A stretch of DNA of 64,000 bases. Source: Actinomycetota bacterium (GTDB lineage: Bacteria; Actinomycetota; Actinomycetes; Actinomycetales; Dermatophilaceae). How positions within the stretch are numbered: position 1 is the stretch's first letter; each line of letters starts with the position of its first letter. Made by a program: the position numbers and the translations under genes. The notes under the pieces were generated by a model. The model saw only the letters and a list, made by a program, of their open reading frames with translations, ran no database searches and was not told where the DNA came from. Where the stretch lies: the NCBI GenBank assembly GCA_020161815.1, contig JAIUOP010000012.1:26025-90024 (forward strand), given 5' to 3'. Of the stretch, positions 1 to 9,213 are shown piece by piece.

Positions 1-1676
1 TCCCAGAGGGGCTCGTCGCTGGCGATGACCCGGCCGTCGGAGGCGAAGACGAGGAAGCGGTCGAAGCCGCGCGCGAACCACCGGTCGTGGGTCACCGCAA
101 GCACCGTGCCCTCGAAGGCGGCGAGCGCATCCTCAAGGGCCTCGGCCGAGTGCAGGTCGAGGTTGTCGGTGGGTTCGTCGAGGAGCAGCAGTGTGGCTCC
201 CGAGAGCTCCAGCAACAGGATCTGGAGCCGGGCCTGCTGTCCCCCCGACAGGGACTCGAACACCTGCTCCGACGCCTTGGCCAGGCCGTAGCGATCGAGG
301 GCACGGGCGGCGAGGTCCCTCGGCATCCCGGTCCGGTGGTCATCGCCGCGGTGCAGGATCTCGAGCAGGGTCCGGCCGTGCAGGCTCGGAGTGTCGTGGG
401 TCTGGGCGAACCACCCGGGTCGCACGCGCGAGCCCAGGCGGGCAACTCCGTTGTGATGCACCGGAGTTGGCTGGATGTCGCCGACCGGCCGGTGCTCGAC
501 ATCGGGGTCGGAGCCACCGGCGGCCAGCAGCCGGAGGAAGTGCGACTTGCCCGAGCCATTCGAGCCCAGGATCCCGACGCGCTCCCCGAACCAGATCTCG
601 GCGTCGAACGGGCGCATGAGCTCGGCCTCGCCCTCGGCCCCGGTGCGCAGCTCGAGCCCCTCGCAGATCACCGCGCGCTTGGCCGTGCGACCCCCGGTCA
701 GGCGCATCCGGACGTTCTGCCGCAGCGGCACCGCCTCGGGCGGCCCCGCCTCGACGAACTTCGCCAGCCGCGTCTCGGCGGCCTGGAGACGGGAGGCCAT
801 GCCGTCGTTGAACTTGGCCTTGGTGCGCATCGCGACGACGAGCTCCTTGAGCTTGACGTGCTCCTCGTCCCAGCGGCGACGCTGCTCGTCGAGTCGGTCG
901 TTGCGCTCGATCCGCGCCTGCTCGTAGGTCGAGAAGCGGCCCGGGTGCACCCAGATCGAGTTGCCCGCCGCGCTCGGCTCGAGCGTGGCGATGCGCGTGG
1001 CCACCTGGTCGAGCAGCTCGCGGTCATGGCTGATGAAGAGCACTGTCTTGGGGCTGGCGTTCAGCGAGTCCTCGAGCCAGCGCTTGGCGGGCACGTCGAG
1101 ATAGTTGTCGGGCTCGTCGAGGAGGAGCACCTCCTCCGGGCCGCGCAGGAGTGACTCGAGCACGACCCGCTTCTGCTCACCCCCGGAGAGGGTGGTGACC
1201 CGCCGCCATTGGGCCTTCTCGAAGGGCATGCCCAGGGCTGCGACCGTGCACACGTCGGCGTGCGTCTCCCAGTCGTAGCCACCGACGTCGGCCCAGTCCG
1301 AGAGGGCCTGGGCGTAGGCCAGCTGGTCGGCCTCCTCGTCGCGCTCCATCATCGCGAGCTCGGTGCGCTCGATCTCGGCCCCGGCCAACCGGATCGGCTC
1401 GGGCGCCACCGACAGCAGCAGGTCCCGGACGGTGGAGTCGTCGCGGACCTTGCCGATGAACTGCCGCATCACGGCGAGCCCACCGCTGCGCGTGACCGCC
1501 CCTTCGTGCGGCGCGAGGTCACCGGCAATGATGCGCGTCAGGGTCGTCTTGCCGGTGCCATTGGGCCCGATGAGGGCGACCTTGGACCCCTCTCCCACCC
1601 GGAGGTGGACGTCACGCAGCAGCACCCGCCCGTCCGGGAGGGAGAAGCCGATGCCGTTGACGTCGAGGTGACCCAC
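1..1676 (-). CDS. ABC-F family ATPase (partial, C-terminus beyond window)
   Basis: Tandem ABC ATPase without membrane segments, typical of ABC-F proteins, which act on the ribosome (translation factor or antibiotic target protection). The first domain has Walker A GPNGTGKTT near residue 35, signature LSGGE and Walker B LLLDEPDNYLD. The second has Walker A GSNGSGKS, signature LSGGQ and LLLLDEPTDNLD, followed by the switch histidine in AVTHDRW. About 558 codons are present and no stop is reached, so little is missing relative to the usual 530-600 aa. The GTG start (reading MGHLDVNGIGFSLP) leads straight into the first nucleotide-binding domain; no strong ribosome binding site is visible. It lies 12 bp after a broken membrane-protein gene in the same direction, so translation may once have been coupled. 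Which ABC-F subgroup it belongs to cannot be told from sequence reading alone. Confidence 0.9.
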   Translation of the reverse strand, partial: MGHLDVNGIGFSLPDGRVLLRDVHLRVGEGSKVALIGPNGTGKTTLTRIIAGDLAPHEGAVTRSGGLAVMRQFIGKVRDDSTVRDLLLSVAPEPIRLAGAEIERTELAMMERDEEADQLAYAQALSDWADVGGYDWETHADVCTVAALGMPFEKAQWRRVTTLSGGEQKRVVLESLLRGPEEVLLLDEPDNYLDVPAKRWLEDSLNASPKTVLFISHDRELLDQVATRIATLEPSAAGNSIWVHPGRFSTYEQARIERNDRLDEQRRRWDEEHVKLKELVVAMRTKAKFNDGMASRLQAAETRLAKFVEAGPPEAVPLRQNVRMRLTGGRTAKRAVICEGLELRTGAEGEAELMRPFDAEIWFGERVGILGSNGSGKSHFLRLLAAGGSDPDVEHRPVGDIQPTPVHHNGVARLGSRVRPGWFAQTHDTPSLHGRTLLEILHRGDDHRTGMPRDLAARALDRYGLAKASEQVFESLSGGQQARLQILLLELSGATLLLLDEPTDNLDLHSAEALEDALAAFEGTVLAVTHDRWFARGFDRFLVFASDGRVIASDEPLW

Positions 1677-1688
1677 GAGGAAACATTC

Positions 1689-2165
1689 TCAGCCGTATGC
1701 CGTCCGCTCACCAACCGCTTTCCCACCCGCCTCACAGATGCGGCAGCCCAGGAGGACAAGCAACCCGGCCGGCACGAACCCGGCAAGGATGGCGAGTGGG
1801 CCCCACTTCTCGACGGCACTGATGGTGAGGAGGACGCCCCCGACGAGGATCAGCACGCCCATGTGGAGCCACGCTCGGCCCTCGAACTGACCGCGTGCGT
1901 GGGCGGATGGGAGCCAAGGGCCTTGGCGTACTCCTGATGGCCCAGCGACCTCCTCAGTTCCTGCGCAGCACGAATCACGTCTGGATCATCAACGGCAGGG
2001 CCGATGAAGGGCGGTGACTCCCACAGCGGCGACCCCACACCGGGGGGGCTCATCGTCCAGACGGGCCATGCGCTCCACCAGATCGACGCGATCGCCGAAG
2101 CAGACCTCGATCGTGCGCATCAGGTCAGCACGCGCTTCCTTGATCGACTGCAGGCCGGACCACCC
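1689..2165 (-). pseudogene. Frameshifted small membrane-protein gene
   Basis: Three minus-strand frames each hold part of one plausible protein. The N-terminal part contains ARADLMRTIEVCFGDRVDL. At a run of seven C (minus strand, near 2047) the reading must shift to continue as SPPGVGSPLWESPPFIGP and AAQELRRSLGHQEYAKALG. Near 1895 it must shift again to give QFEGRAWLHMGVLILVGG, two hydrophobic segments, and a stop 12 bp before the ABC-F start. The reconstructed product is about 160 aa with an acidic soluble N-terminus and a C-terminal two-helix hairpin. I do not recognise the family. The two shifts mean a pseudogene, or sequencing or assembly errors (one sits in a homopolymer). The 5' end is uncertain and may overlap the end of truA. 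Confidence 0.5.
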
Positions 2166-2166
2166 A

Positions 2167-3015
2167 TCAGGTCCCTTCTGCCACCGGCAGTGAGCGGGTG
2201 GCACGAGCCTGATCGGCGCGCGCGGCGAGCTCGGCGTCAGGTGGGTAGCCGACCTCTTCCAGGCTAAGGCCGTGGGCCGGCATCACCTTGACCCGGGGAT
2301 CACGCACCCCACCTCGAAGGACCTCGCCCGCGAAGTCGGGCTGCACGCGACCCTCACCCACCGGCACGACGCACCCCACCAGTGCACGAACCATGCTGTG
2401 GCAGAAGGCGTCCGCGACGACCGTCCCCTCGACCGTCCCGTCAGGCAGTCGCGTCCATTCGTATGCCGTGAGCGTCCTGATCGTGGTCGCCCCCTCCCGC
2501 CTCTTGCAGAAGGGCGCAAAGTCGTTGAGTCCCAGCAACATTGCGGCGGCCTCGTTCATCCGCGACACGTCCAGACGCCCTCGAACAAGAACGGTGTCCC
2601 TGCGCCGCAACGGGTCCAGCGCCCCAGGCTCATCACACAGCCGATAGCGATAGAGCCTCCAGATCGCCGAGAAGCGCGCGTCGAACCCTGCAGGAGCGAC
2701 CGAGACCGCGCGCAGGACGAGATCCGGAGGCAGCACGCCCCGCAGTCGGGCGGCCAGGGCCGCCTCGGGTGAGCGGTCCGAGCGACCCGGCACGACGGCA
2801 TACAGGTTCGGATCGATGTCCACGTGCGCGACCTGCCCCCGCGCGTGGACGCCGGCATCGGTGCGCCCCGCCACGGTGAGGCTCACGGGCTCCGGCGCAC
2901 GCAGGACCGTGGTGAGCGCGGCCGACAGCTCCCCCTCGACAGTGCGACGACCAGGCTGCGCGGCCCACCCGGAGAAGTCGGTGCCGTCGTAGGCGCAATC
3001 GAGTCGAATCCGCAC
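2167..3015 (-). CDS. truA: tRNA pseudouridine(38-40) synthase TruA
   Basis: Converts uridines 38-40 of the tRNA anticodon arm to pseudouridine. The 282-residue product starts MRIRLDCAYDGTDFSGW and carries the catalytic-Asp motif GRTDAGVHARGQVAH near residue 50, plus the family segments FDARFSAIWRLYRYR and FCHSMVRALVG. I chose the GTG at 3015 because the conserved first strand begins there; a longer reading upstream adds unrelated residues and runs under the divergent transporter gene. In many actinobacteria truA follows rplQ. Here it is separated from rplQ by an MFS gene and two DUF4298 genes on the opposite strand. Confidence 0.95.
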   Translation of the reverse strand: MRIRLDCAYDGTDFSGWAAQPGRRTVEGELSAALTTVLRAPEPVSLTVAGRTDAGVHARGQVAHVDIDPNLYAVVPGRSDRSPEAALAARLRGVLPPDLVLRAVSVAPAGFDARFSAIWRLYRYRLCDEPGALDPLRRRDTVLVRGRLDVSRMNEAAAMLLGLNDFAPFCKRREGATTIRTLTAYEWTRLPDGTVEGTVVADAFCHSMVRALVGCVVPVGEGRVQPDFAGEVLRGGVRDPRVKVMPAHGLSLEEVGYPPDAELAARADQARATRSLPVAEGT

Positions 3016-3049
3016 GAGGAGCACCCTATCGAGGGCAGGATGTGCGGCG

Positions 3050-4237
3050 ATGACCGCCAACCTGCCCCGCCACCGCCTCGCCATTGCCGCAGCCTTCCTG
3101 GTGCAGGGTCTGCTGTTCATCTCGCTGACGACCCGGTTGCCGGTGCTCTCGCAGGCCCTCGACCTCAGCGAGCTCAGCCTCGCCGGCCTGATGCTCATGA
3201 TGGTCCTGCTGGCGGGCGTCGGGTCGGTCGGAGCCGAGCGCATCGCCCGCACCGCCAGCTCGGCCCGGGGATTGCGCGCCGGACTGATCCTGCTCGCGGT
3301 CGGCACCGTGGTCATGGGCTGGTCGGTGCGAGGGTCCGGGTCGTTCGCCGTCTTCGTCACCGGCCTGGCCATCTACGGCCTGGGCGTCGGCGGTGTGGAC
3401 GCCGCGGCCAACATGCAGGCCGTCACCCTGGAGCACCACGTGGGTCGGCCCGTGCTGCCCTCCTTCCACGGCGCGTGGACCCTTGGCGGCCTGCTCGCCA
3501 CGGTCATCGCGCTCCTCACCGCGGATGCGGTGGGATGGGTTGGGGCCGCGGCGCTGGCCATGCTGCCGCTGGCGGCCACCGCGGCGCCCTACTTCCCACG
3601 GGACGCAGCCATCCCGGACGCCGACACCACCAGGCTGGGCGTTCCCTGGCGGCCGATCGTCATGGTCGGGATCGGCCTGATCCTCTTCTACATGGTCGAC
3701 ACGGCCACGACCGCGTGGGGCCCCTTGTACCTGGCCAGCGAGAAGGTCTTCGCCGCGCCGGCGACGAGCGCCTCCCTTTACACCCTGGCGACCATGCCCT
3801 ACCTCGTGGCCACCCTGCTCGCTCGCCTCGTGGGCGATGCGGCCACGGCGAGGTACGGTGCGGCGACCATGATCCGCGGTGGTGCTGTCCTGGGCGCGGT
3901 CGGGTTGGCCGTGGTGGTCTTCGCCCCGACCTGGCCGGTGGCCGTGGCCGGCTTCTTCGTCGTCGGACTCGGCATGGCCGTGGTGGCGCCCCTGTCCTTC
4001 TCGGCGGCGGCCCGGATCGCCGGAGGCGGCGCGGACCCTGCCGCCCGACAGCGGCGCGTCGACGCCGTGATCGCCCGGTTCAACCAGTTCAACTACGTCG
4101 GCGCCCTCCTCGGCTCGGTCCTCACAGGCGCGATCGGGTCCGGCAACCTGCGGATCGGGTATGCCGTGCCGATGGTCGCGGTGCTCGGCCTCGTCCCGCT
4201 TGCACGGCATTTCGGGCACCGTGGTCGACCGGCGTGA
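3050..4237 (+). CDS. MFS transporter
   Basis: Inner-membrane major facilitator of 395 residues with about 12 hydrophobic segments. Helix 1 is AIAAAFLVQGLLFISL; the N-half contains LYTLGV-like glycine-rich helices (AIYGLGVGGVDAAANMQAV) and the SFHGAWTLGGL segment typical of the YbjJ/FucP-like branch of MFS. A loop after helix 6 (PYFPRDAAIPDADTTRLG) separates the two halves. Substrate is not predictable. It is divergent from truA with a 34-bp gap, so the two promoters must overlap. The following DUF4298 gene begins 25 bp downstream with its own -10-like hexamer. Confidence 0.85.
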   Translation: MTANLPRHRLAIAAAFLVQGLLFISLTTRLPVLSQALDLSELSLAGLMLMMVLLAGVGSVGAERIARTASSARGLRAGLILLAVGTVVMGWSVRGSGSFAVFVTGLAIYGLGVGGVDAAANMQAVTLEHHVGRPVLPSFHGAWTLGGLLATVIALLTADAVGWVGAAALAMLPLAATAAPYFPRDAAIPDADTTRLGVPWRPIVMVGIGLILFYMVDTATTAWGPLYLASEKVFAAPATSASLYTLATMPYLVATLLARLVGDAATARYGAATMIRGGAVLGAVGLAVVVFAPTWPVAVAGFFVVGLGMAVVAPLSFSAAARIAGGGADPAARQRRVDAVIARFNQFNYVGALLGSVLTGAIGSGNLRIGYAVPMVAVLGLVPLARHFGHRGRPA

Positions 4238-4249
4238 TGCCCGGGCCGC

Positions 4250-4255
4250 TAGGTT
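4250..4255 (+). promoter_or_regulatory. -10 element of a leaderless DUF4298 transcript
   Basis: TAGGTT lies six bases before the GTG at 4262. This is the spacing expected for a leaderless actinobacterial transcript. A TCGACC hexamer about 19 bp upstream could act as a weak -35. This is inference from spacing only. Confidence 0.4.
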
Positions 4256-4261
4256 GCCCTT

Positions 4262-4597
4262 GTGACTTCCCTCGACACCGCCACCGCCAACGCCGATCGC
4301 GCGCAGCGCCAGCTCGAGGAGGTGCGCGCCGACTGCGCTCGGGTGAAGGATTTCCTGGCGTTCCTGCCACGAGCCGTCGAGCGGGCCGAGGGGCTGGGCG
4401 GCTACTACCAGGACCAGTGGCTGGAGGATCGCGACGAGGTCCTCGCCGCCGCCGGCGGGGCAGTCACCCCGGAGGCGCTGAACGAGGACGCCATCTATGA
4501 GGTGCTGGCCGAGCACGACGCGCTCATGCGTCGCCTCCTGCTTGCGGTCGCCCGGTCCTTCCAGGACACCGACGAGGATGACGAGGCCCGACCGTGA
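4262..4597 (+). CDS. DUF4298-like protein, first paralogue
   Basis: Small soluble, acidic, probably all-helical protein of 111 aa. Its central signature GGYYQDQWLEDRDEVLAA resembles the YY-x-x-x-W-x-(E/D)-D motif of DUF4298 proteins, whose function is unknown. The start is GTG. No convincing Shine-Dalgarno is present, and a -10-like TAGGTT lies six bases upstream, so the message may be leaderless. It overlaps the next gene by 4 bp; the two proteins share the W-L-E-D-R-D core and are probably products of a tandem duplication. Co-translation suggests they form a complex, but that is inference. Confidence 0.7.
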   Translation: MTSLDTATANADRAQRQLEEVRADCARVKDFLAFLPRAVERAEGLGGYYQDQWLEDRDEVLAAAGGAVTPEALNEDAIYEVLAEHDALMRRLLLAVARSFQDTDEDDEARP

Positions 4598-4947
4598 CCG
4601 ATGCCGTCAACGACGTCGAGACCGAGCTCGATGACGAACCCGAGCCTGAGGTCGATGACGACGGCGCGGCTGCCCGTGGAGGCGCGGCTCAAGGACTGCT
4701 CGACCAGCTCCGCGCCGACACCGACCGCCTCGCCCGGATGCGGGCGTGGGTGGAGGAGGTGATCGAGCGCGAGGCGCGCCTCACGGCATACCTCAAGGGC
4801 GAATGGCTCGAGGACCGCGACCTCCTCCTGACCGCCGGGGCCGTCGAGGGCGACCTCGACGTCTTCGACGAGGACGAGCCCTGGGAGGTCATCGCGCGCG
4901 CTCAAGCGGCGCGCCGTGCCCTCCACCACGCCCTGCGGGAAGAGTGA
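4594..4947 (+). CDS. DUF4298-like protein, second paralogue
   Basis: Soluble 117-aa protein. An acidic low-complexity N-terminus (about residues 1-25, rich in D/E) precedes a helical region whose core AYLKGEWLEDRDLLLTA aligns with the preceding gene's YYQDQWLEDRDEVLAA. The start overlaps the previous stop by 4 bp, so the two are translationally coupled. A strong hairpin four bases past the stop ends the transcript. Function unknown. Confidence 0.7.
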   Translation: MTDAVNDVETELDDEPEPEVDDDGAAARGGAAQGLLDQLRADTDRLARMRAWVEEVIEREARLTAYLKGEWLEDRDLLLTAGAVEGDLDVFDEDEPWEVIARAQAARRALHHALREE

Positions 4948-4950
4948 AAA

Positions 4951-4979
4951 GGGCCGCTCTCCACGTGGGAGAGCGGCCC
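4951..4979. terminator. Bidirectional hairpin terminator between DUF4298 genes and rplQ
   Basis: GGGCCGCTCTCC pairs with GGAGAGCGGCCC across a short ACGT-containing loop, immediately after an AAAA run on the plus strand. It sits between convergent genes (stops at 4947 plus and 5000 minus), so it can end both transcripts. On the minus strand the AAAA reads as a U-tract following the stem. Confidence 0.75.
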
Positions 4980-4999
4980 GATTCGACAGGGGATGAGGC

Positions 5000-5761
5000 T
5001 CAGGCCTCGTCGTCCTCGACCTTCTGCTTGGCGGCGCCACCGGCGGGCTTGAAGCCGGCCTTCTCCGCGTCCTCGGCGGAGGCGAACCAGAACTCGGCCT
5101 CGGTCGCGTCGTACCACTGCGAGCCGGGGACGTGGTAGAGCCCGCTGTCCGCGTTGCCCTTGACGTCGTGGCCCTCGGGGGCGGTGCCGTCCTCGGTGGT
5201 GGCGACGGCGCCCTCGGGGAGCTCGACCAGGCCCGCGGGAGCCGCAGCCGCCTCGTCCGTGGCGTTGTCGTCGAGGGTCAGCTCCTCGGCCTCGGTCACC
5301 TCGGCGGCCTTGGCCTTCTCGGCGTCCTTGGATGCGCGCTTGGTGGCCGCGGCGGCCTCCCCAGCAGAGCTGGGGCCCGACTTGACGACGGCCTTCTTGG
5401 CGACCGGCTCTCGGACGAGCTCGATGACCGCCATGGGGGCGTTGTCGCCCTTGCGGGCACCGATCTTGGTGATGCGGGTGTAGCCGCCCTGGCGGTCGGC
5501 CATGTCCGGCGCGATCTCGACGAAGAGGCGGTGGACGACGCCCTTGTCGCGCACGACGGTCATGACGCGGCGACGGGCGTGGAGGTCACCACGCTTGGCG
5601 AAGGTGACGAGGCGCTCGGCGAGCGGGCGAAGGCGCTTGGCCTTGGCCTCCGTCGTCGTGATCGAGTCGTGCTCGAACAGCGAGGTCGCGAGGTTGGCGA
5701 GGATCAGGCGCTCGTGCGCCGGACCGCCTCCGAGGCGGGGACCCTTGGTGGGGGTGGGCAT
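5000..5761 (-). CDS. rplQ: 50S ribosomal protein L17 with long C-terminal extension
   Basis: Large-subunit protein lining the exit-tunnel region. Residues 1-120 are a normal L17 ([20 protein letters not shown] at the N-terminus, [19 protein letters not shown] near 85). The protein is 253 aa, about twice the bacterial norm. After an Ala/Glu-rich linker it ends in a compact domain with [19 protein letters not shown] and [15 protein letters not shown]. The same domain occurs at the end of L4 in this window. It is the last gene of the infA-rpmJ-rpsM-rpsK-rpsD-rpoA-rplQ series and is followed by a bidirectional terminator. Confidence 0.97.
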   Translation of the reverse strand: MPTPTKGPRLGGGPAHERLILANLATSLFEHDSITTTEAKAKRLRPLAERLVTFAKRGDLHARRRVMTVVRDKGVVHRLFVEIAPDMADRQGGYTRITKIGARKGDNAPMAVIELVREPVAKKAVVKSGPSSAGEAAAATKRASKDAEKAKAAEVTEAEELTLDDNATDEAAAAPAGLVELPEGAVATTEDGTAPEGHDVKGNADSGLYHVPGSQWYDATEAEFWFASAEDAEKAGFKPAGGAAKQKVEDDEA

Positions 5762-5809
5762 TGCTTACTCCTTGGGATCAAAGGGCTGCGGCGGCGTGGC
5801 CAGCGCAGG

Positions 5810-6841
5810 TCAGAGCTGCTCGTCCTCGGCGAAGGACAGGTCGTCGTCGTCGCCACCGAAGTGGAAGTCGTCGTAGCCACCGATGGCGGACGGGTCGAAT
5901 CCGGGCGGGCTGTCCTTGAGCTGCAGGCCCATGCCGACGAGCTTGGCCTTGACCTCGTCGATCGACTTCGCACCGAAGTTGCGGATGTCGAGCAGGTCGG
6001 CCTCGCTGCGCGAGACGAGCTCACCGACGGTGTGGATGCCCTCACGCTTGAGGCAGTTGTAGGACCGGACGGTCAGGTCGAGGTCCTCGATCGGCAGGGC
6101 CAGGTCCTGGGCCAGCGCGGCGTCGGACGGGCTCGGGCCCATGTCGATGCCCTCGGCCTCGACATTGAGCTCACGGGCCAGGCCGAAGAGCTCGACGAGG
6201 GTCTTGCCGGCCGAGGCCAGCGCGTCACGCGGAGCCATCGACTTCTTGGTCTCCACGTCGACGATGAGGCGGTCGAAGTCGGTGCGCTGCTCGACACGGG
6301 TCGCCTCGACCTTGTAGGTCACGGCCAGGACCGGGGAGTAGATCGAGTCGACCGGAATCCGGCCGATCTCCTCGTTGCCGGTCTTGTTCTGCTGCGCCGA
6401 GACGTAGCCGCGACCGCGCTCGACGGTCAGCTCCATCTCGAGGCTGCCCTTGTCGTTGAGGGTCGCGATGTGCAGGTCGGCGTTGTGGATCTCGACCCCG
6501 GCCGGCGGCGCGATGTCCGCGGCGGTGACGGCTCCCGCACCCTGCTTGCGCAGGTACATGACGACCGGCTCGTCCATCTCGGAGGAGACGACGAGGTCCT
6601 TGATGTTGAGGATGATCTCGGTGACGTCCTCCTTGACCCCGGGGATCGTGGAGAACTCGTGGAGGACACCGTCGACGCGGATGCTGGTGACCGCGGCACC
6701 GGGGATGCTCGAGAGCAGGGTGCGGCGCAGGGAGTTGCCGAGGGTGTAGCCGAAGCCGGGCTCGAGCGGCTCGATGACGAAGCGGCTGCGGAACTCGTTG
6801 ACGCTCTCCTCGGAGAGCACCGGGCGCTGGGCGATGAGCAC
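5810..6841 (-). CDS. rpoA: RNA polymerase alpha subunit
   Basis: Alpha subunit of RNA polymerase, 343 aa. The N-terminal assembly domain has [20 protein letters not shown] and the C-terminal domain (about residues 250-315) has [20 protein letters not shown] and [15 protein letters not shown], the helix-hairpin-helix that contacts UP elements and activators. An acidic tail rich in Asp follows. It lies 48 bp upstream of rplQ. A strong hairpin lies in the 191-bp gap between rpsD and rpoA. Confidence 0.98.
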   Translation of the reverse strand: MLIAQRPVLSEESVNEFRSRFVIEPLEPGFGYTLGNSLRRTLLSSIPGAAVTSIRVDGVLHEFSTIPGVKEDVTEIILNIKDLVVSSEMDEPVVMYLRKQGAGAVTAADIAPPAGVEIHNADLHIATLNDKGSLEMELTVERGRGYVSAQQNKTGNEEIGRIPVDSIYSPVLAVTYKVEATRVEQRTDFDRLIVDVETKKSMAPRDALASAGKTLVELFGLARELNVEAEGIDMGPSPSDAALAQDLALPIEDLDLTVRSYNCLKREGIHTVGELVSRSEADLLDIRNFGAKSIDEVKAKLVGMGLQLKDSPPGFDPSAIGGYDDFHFGGDDDDLSFAEDEQL

Positions 6842-6947
6842 TGGTCATTTCCTTCCCGTGACCACCCGCTATATGACGGTCACGTATGCCGGGGTGCGAA
6901 CCCGGCCGCGCGGCACACCTCTGTCCGTGGGCCGCGCCGATCGGTGC

Positions 6948-6981
6948 GTATGCCGCCCGCTCGGGTGAGCGGGCGGCATAC
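6948..6981. terminator. Intercistronic hairpin between rpsD and rpoA
   Basis: Perfect 15-bp stem GTATGCCGCCCGCTC / GAGCGGGCGGCATAC with a GGGT loop. There is no U-tract, and both neighbours belong to one operon. Partial termination, RNA processing or 3'-end protection of the upstream message is more likely than complete termination. It belongs to the GTATGCCG-type hairpins seen throughout the window. Confidence 0.6.
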
Positions 6982-7033
6982 CAACCGATGGGTCAGTTCT
7001 TGTGGATCCGAGAACCGGTTGGGCGAAGCCCAA

Positions 7034-7642
7034 TCAGTTCTTGGAGTAGAGCTCGACGATCAGCTGCTCGGTGAGCGGGATGTCGATCTGCGCCCGGACC
7101 GGGAGCTGGTGGATGAGGATCTGCAGCGACCCCGGGACGACCTGCATCCACGCCGGCGGGGTGCGGTCGCCGAAGGTCTCCTGGGCGAGCTTCCACGGGA
7201 AGGTCTCCGTGGACTGCTTGCGCCAGGTGATGATGTCGTACGGCTCGACTCGGTAGGACGGGACGTCGACGCGCACGCCGTTGACCTCGAAGTGGCCGTG
7301 CGTGACCAGCTGGCGGGCCATGCGACGGGTGCGGGCGAGGCCGGCACGGTAGACGACGTTGTCGAGACGGGACTCGAGGATCGTCAGGAGGTTCTCACCG
7401 GTCTTGCCGGGGCGGTTGGCCGCTTCCTTGTAGTAGCGACGGAACTGCTTCTCCATGACGCCGTAGGTGAAGCGAGCCTTCTGCTTCTCCTGCAGCTGGG
7501 TGAGGTACTCCTTCTCCTGGCTCCGGCGACGGCCGTGCTGCCCGGGCGGGAAGGGACGCAGGTCGAAGTTCTTGTCGCCACCGACGAGGTCGGTCTTGAG
7601 GCGACGGGACTTCTTCGTGATGGGTCCGGTGTAACGGGCCAT
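7034..7642 (-). CDS. rpsD: 30S ribosomal protein S4
   Basis: Primary 16S rRNA-binding assembly protein, 202 aa. The S4 RNA-binding fold is clear (RLDNVVYRAGLARTRRMARQL, VTHGHFEVNGVRVDVPSYRV). The N-terminus (MARYTGPITKKSRRLKTD) lacks the Cys cluster found in zinc-binding S4 proteins, so this is the zinc-free type. It lies in the usual place between rpsK and rpoA. The gap downstream carries a hairpin. Confidence 0.97.
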   Translation of the reverse strand: MARYTGPITKKSRRLKTDLVGGDKNFDLRPFPPGQHGRRRSQEKEYLTQLQEKQKARFTYGVMEKQFRRYYKEAANRPGKTGENLLTILESRLDNVVYRAGLARTRRMARQLVTHGHFEVNGVRVDVPSYRVEPYDIITWRKQSTETFPWKLAQETFGDRTPPAWMQVVPGSLQILIHQLPVRAQIDIPLTEQLIVELYSKN

Positions 7643-7680
7643 GTCTGTCTAACTCTCTTTCGCGAAGTCTGGTCGTGCGC

Positions 7681-8088
7681 TCAGACGCGACGGCGCTTGG
7701 GCGGGCGGACACCGTTGTGCGGCGACGGGCTGACGTCCTGGATCGTGCCGACCTCGAGGCCGGCAGCGGTCAGGGAGCGGATCGCGGTCTCACGACCGGA
7801 ACCCGGGCCCTTGACGAAGACGTCGACCTTCTTCATGCCGTGCTCCATCGCGCGACGCGCGGCGGCCTCGGCAGCGGTCTGCGCTGCGAACGGGGTGGAC
7901 TTGCGCGAACCCTTGAAGCCGACCTGGCCGGCGGAGGCCCAGGAAATGACGGCCCCGGTGGGGTCGGTGATCGAGATGATCGTGTTGTTGAACGTGCTCT
8001 TGATGTGGGCCTGGCCCACGGCGACGTTCTTCTTCTCCTTGCGGCGCACCTTCTTGGCGCCGGCAGCCATACGGCCCTTGGGAGGCAT
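7681..8088 (-). CDS. rpsK: 30S ribosomal protein S11
   Basis: Platform protein of the small subunit, 135 aa. Conserved blocks are [32 protein letters not shown] [19 protein letters not shown], and the C-terminal [23 protein letters not shown] tail ([17 protein letters not shown]). The 38-bp gap to rpsD and 68-bp gap from rpsM fit a single operon. Confidence 0.97.
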   Translation of the reverse strand: MPPKGRMAAGAKKVRRKEKKNVAVGQAHIKSTFNNTIISITDPTGAVISWASAGQVGFKGSRKSTPFAAQTAAEAAARRAMEHGMKKVDVFVKGPGSGRETAIRSLTAAGLEVGTIQDVSPSPHNGVRPPKRRRV

Positions 8089-8156
8089 GTGTTCTCTCTC
8101 CTACGAGTTCTTCGGATGCAGTCGAAGTCAGTGAGCGATCGGCGCGGACGCCAGGA

Positions 8157-8534
8157 TCACTTACCGGCCTTCTTCTTGCCGGCGACGGTGCGCTTGGGAC
8201 CCTTGCGGGTGCGCGCGTTGGTCTTGGTCCGCTGACCGCGAACCGGGAGGCCACGACGGTGACGCAGCCCCTCGTAGGACCCGATCTCGACCTTGCGGCG
8301 GATGTCGGCGGCGACCTCACGGCGGAGGTCACCCTCGACCTTGAGGTTCTCCTCGATCCAGTCGCGGAGCTTGACCAGGTCCTCGTCGACGAGGTCCTTG
8401 ACGCGGGTGTCGGGGCTGACGCCGGTGGCGGCGAGGGCCTTCTGGGCGCTCGTGCGACCGACTCCGAAGATGTAGGTCAGTGCGACCTCGACGCGCTTCT
8501 CGCGCGGGAGGTCCACTCCAACAAGACGTGCCAT
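8157..8534 (-). CDS. rpsM: 30S ribosomal protein S13
   Basis: Head protein of the 30S subunit that bridges to the 50S and contacts P-site tRNA. The 125-aa sequence begins [20 protein letters not shown], has the helix-hairpin-helix [13 protein letters not shown] and the [19 protein letters not shown] segment, and ends in a basic tail. It follows rpmJ after about 200 bp, a longer gap than elsewhere in this series; I see no strong hairpin in that gap. Confidence 0.97.
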   Translation of the reverse strand: MARLVGVDLPREKRVEVALTYIFGVGRTSAQKALAATGVSPDTRVKDLVDEDLVKLRDWIEENLKVEGDLRREVAADIRRKVEIGSYEGLRHRRGLPVRGQRTKTNARTRKGPKRTVAGKKKAGK

Positions 8535-8740
8535 CTGGTGATGGTTCCTTTTCGAATCATCCGGAGGTCTGGTGCAGCACCGGCTCGGATCAGGCTCCGA
8601 TCCGCGGCCTCCGGGCCACGGGTGACGTCCCGCTCGTCAGTGGCTTGCGCCGGTGTCGCGGGGGACGGGTGCTGCGTGCTTCTTCACTTGTGCGTGTGCT
8701 CGAAGTGCTGTGCTTCGTGCTGGGGTGTGGACCCCTGCGA

Positions 8741-8854
8741 TCAGCCCTGGCGCTGCTTGTGGCGCAGGTTCTCGCAGATGACCATGACCCGACCGTTGCG
8801 GCGGATCACCTTGCACTTGTCACAGATCTTCTTGACGCTCGGCTGAACCTTCAT
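8741..8854 (-). CDS. rpmJ: 50S ribosomal protein L36 (zinc-binding type)
   Basis: A 37-aa protein read directly from the minus strand: [19 protein letters not shown], then [18 protein letters not shown]. The C-x2-C and later Cys and His (C11, C14, C27, H32) form the usual zinc ribbon, so this is the C+ form. It lies between infA and rpsM as in most bacteria. Zinc-starvation replacement by a C- paralogue would require another locus, not seen here. Confidence 0.95.
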   Translation of the reverse strand: MKVQPSVKKICDKCKVIRRNGRVMVICENLRHKQRQG

Positions 8855-8887
8855 GTGCCTTCGCTGTCTCGTCGATGCTGTCGGTGT

Positions 8888-9109
8888 TTAGCGGTAACGG
8901 AAGACGATGCGGCCGCGGGTGAGGTCGTACGGGCTGAGCTCCACCACCACGCGGTCCTCGGGGAGGATCCGGATGTAGTGCTGGCGCATCTTGCCCGAGA
9001 TGTGTGCGAGCACCTTGTGCCCGTTGGTGAGCTCCACGCGGAACATCGCGTTGGGGAGCGCCTCAACGATGGTGCCCTCGATCTCGATGACGCCGTCCTT
9101 CTTGGCCAT
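8888..9109 (-). CDS. infA: Translation initiation factor IF-1
   Basis: Single OB-fold factor that binds the 30S A-site during initiation, 73 aa. The sequence [40 protein letters not shown] and the end RGRIVFRYR is full length. It is the first gene of the alpha-operon series here, read from a promoter at 9214-9243. In many actinobacteria secY-adk-map leads directly into infA; here about 14 kb of other genes separates adk from infA. Confidence 0.97.
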   Translation of the reverse strand: MAKKDGVIEIEGTIVEALPNAMFRVELTNGHKVLAHISGKMRQHYIRILPEDRVVVELSPYDLTRGRIVFRYR

Positions 9110-9213
9110 ACCCTCTCAATCCGTTGGTGGGCACGCTCGTCTGCAGGTGAGCGAACCCGGGGTTTCGGCCCCGTCCCGCCCGGAGTGATCCGGGCACACG
9201 TGACCGACGTTCA

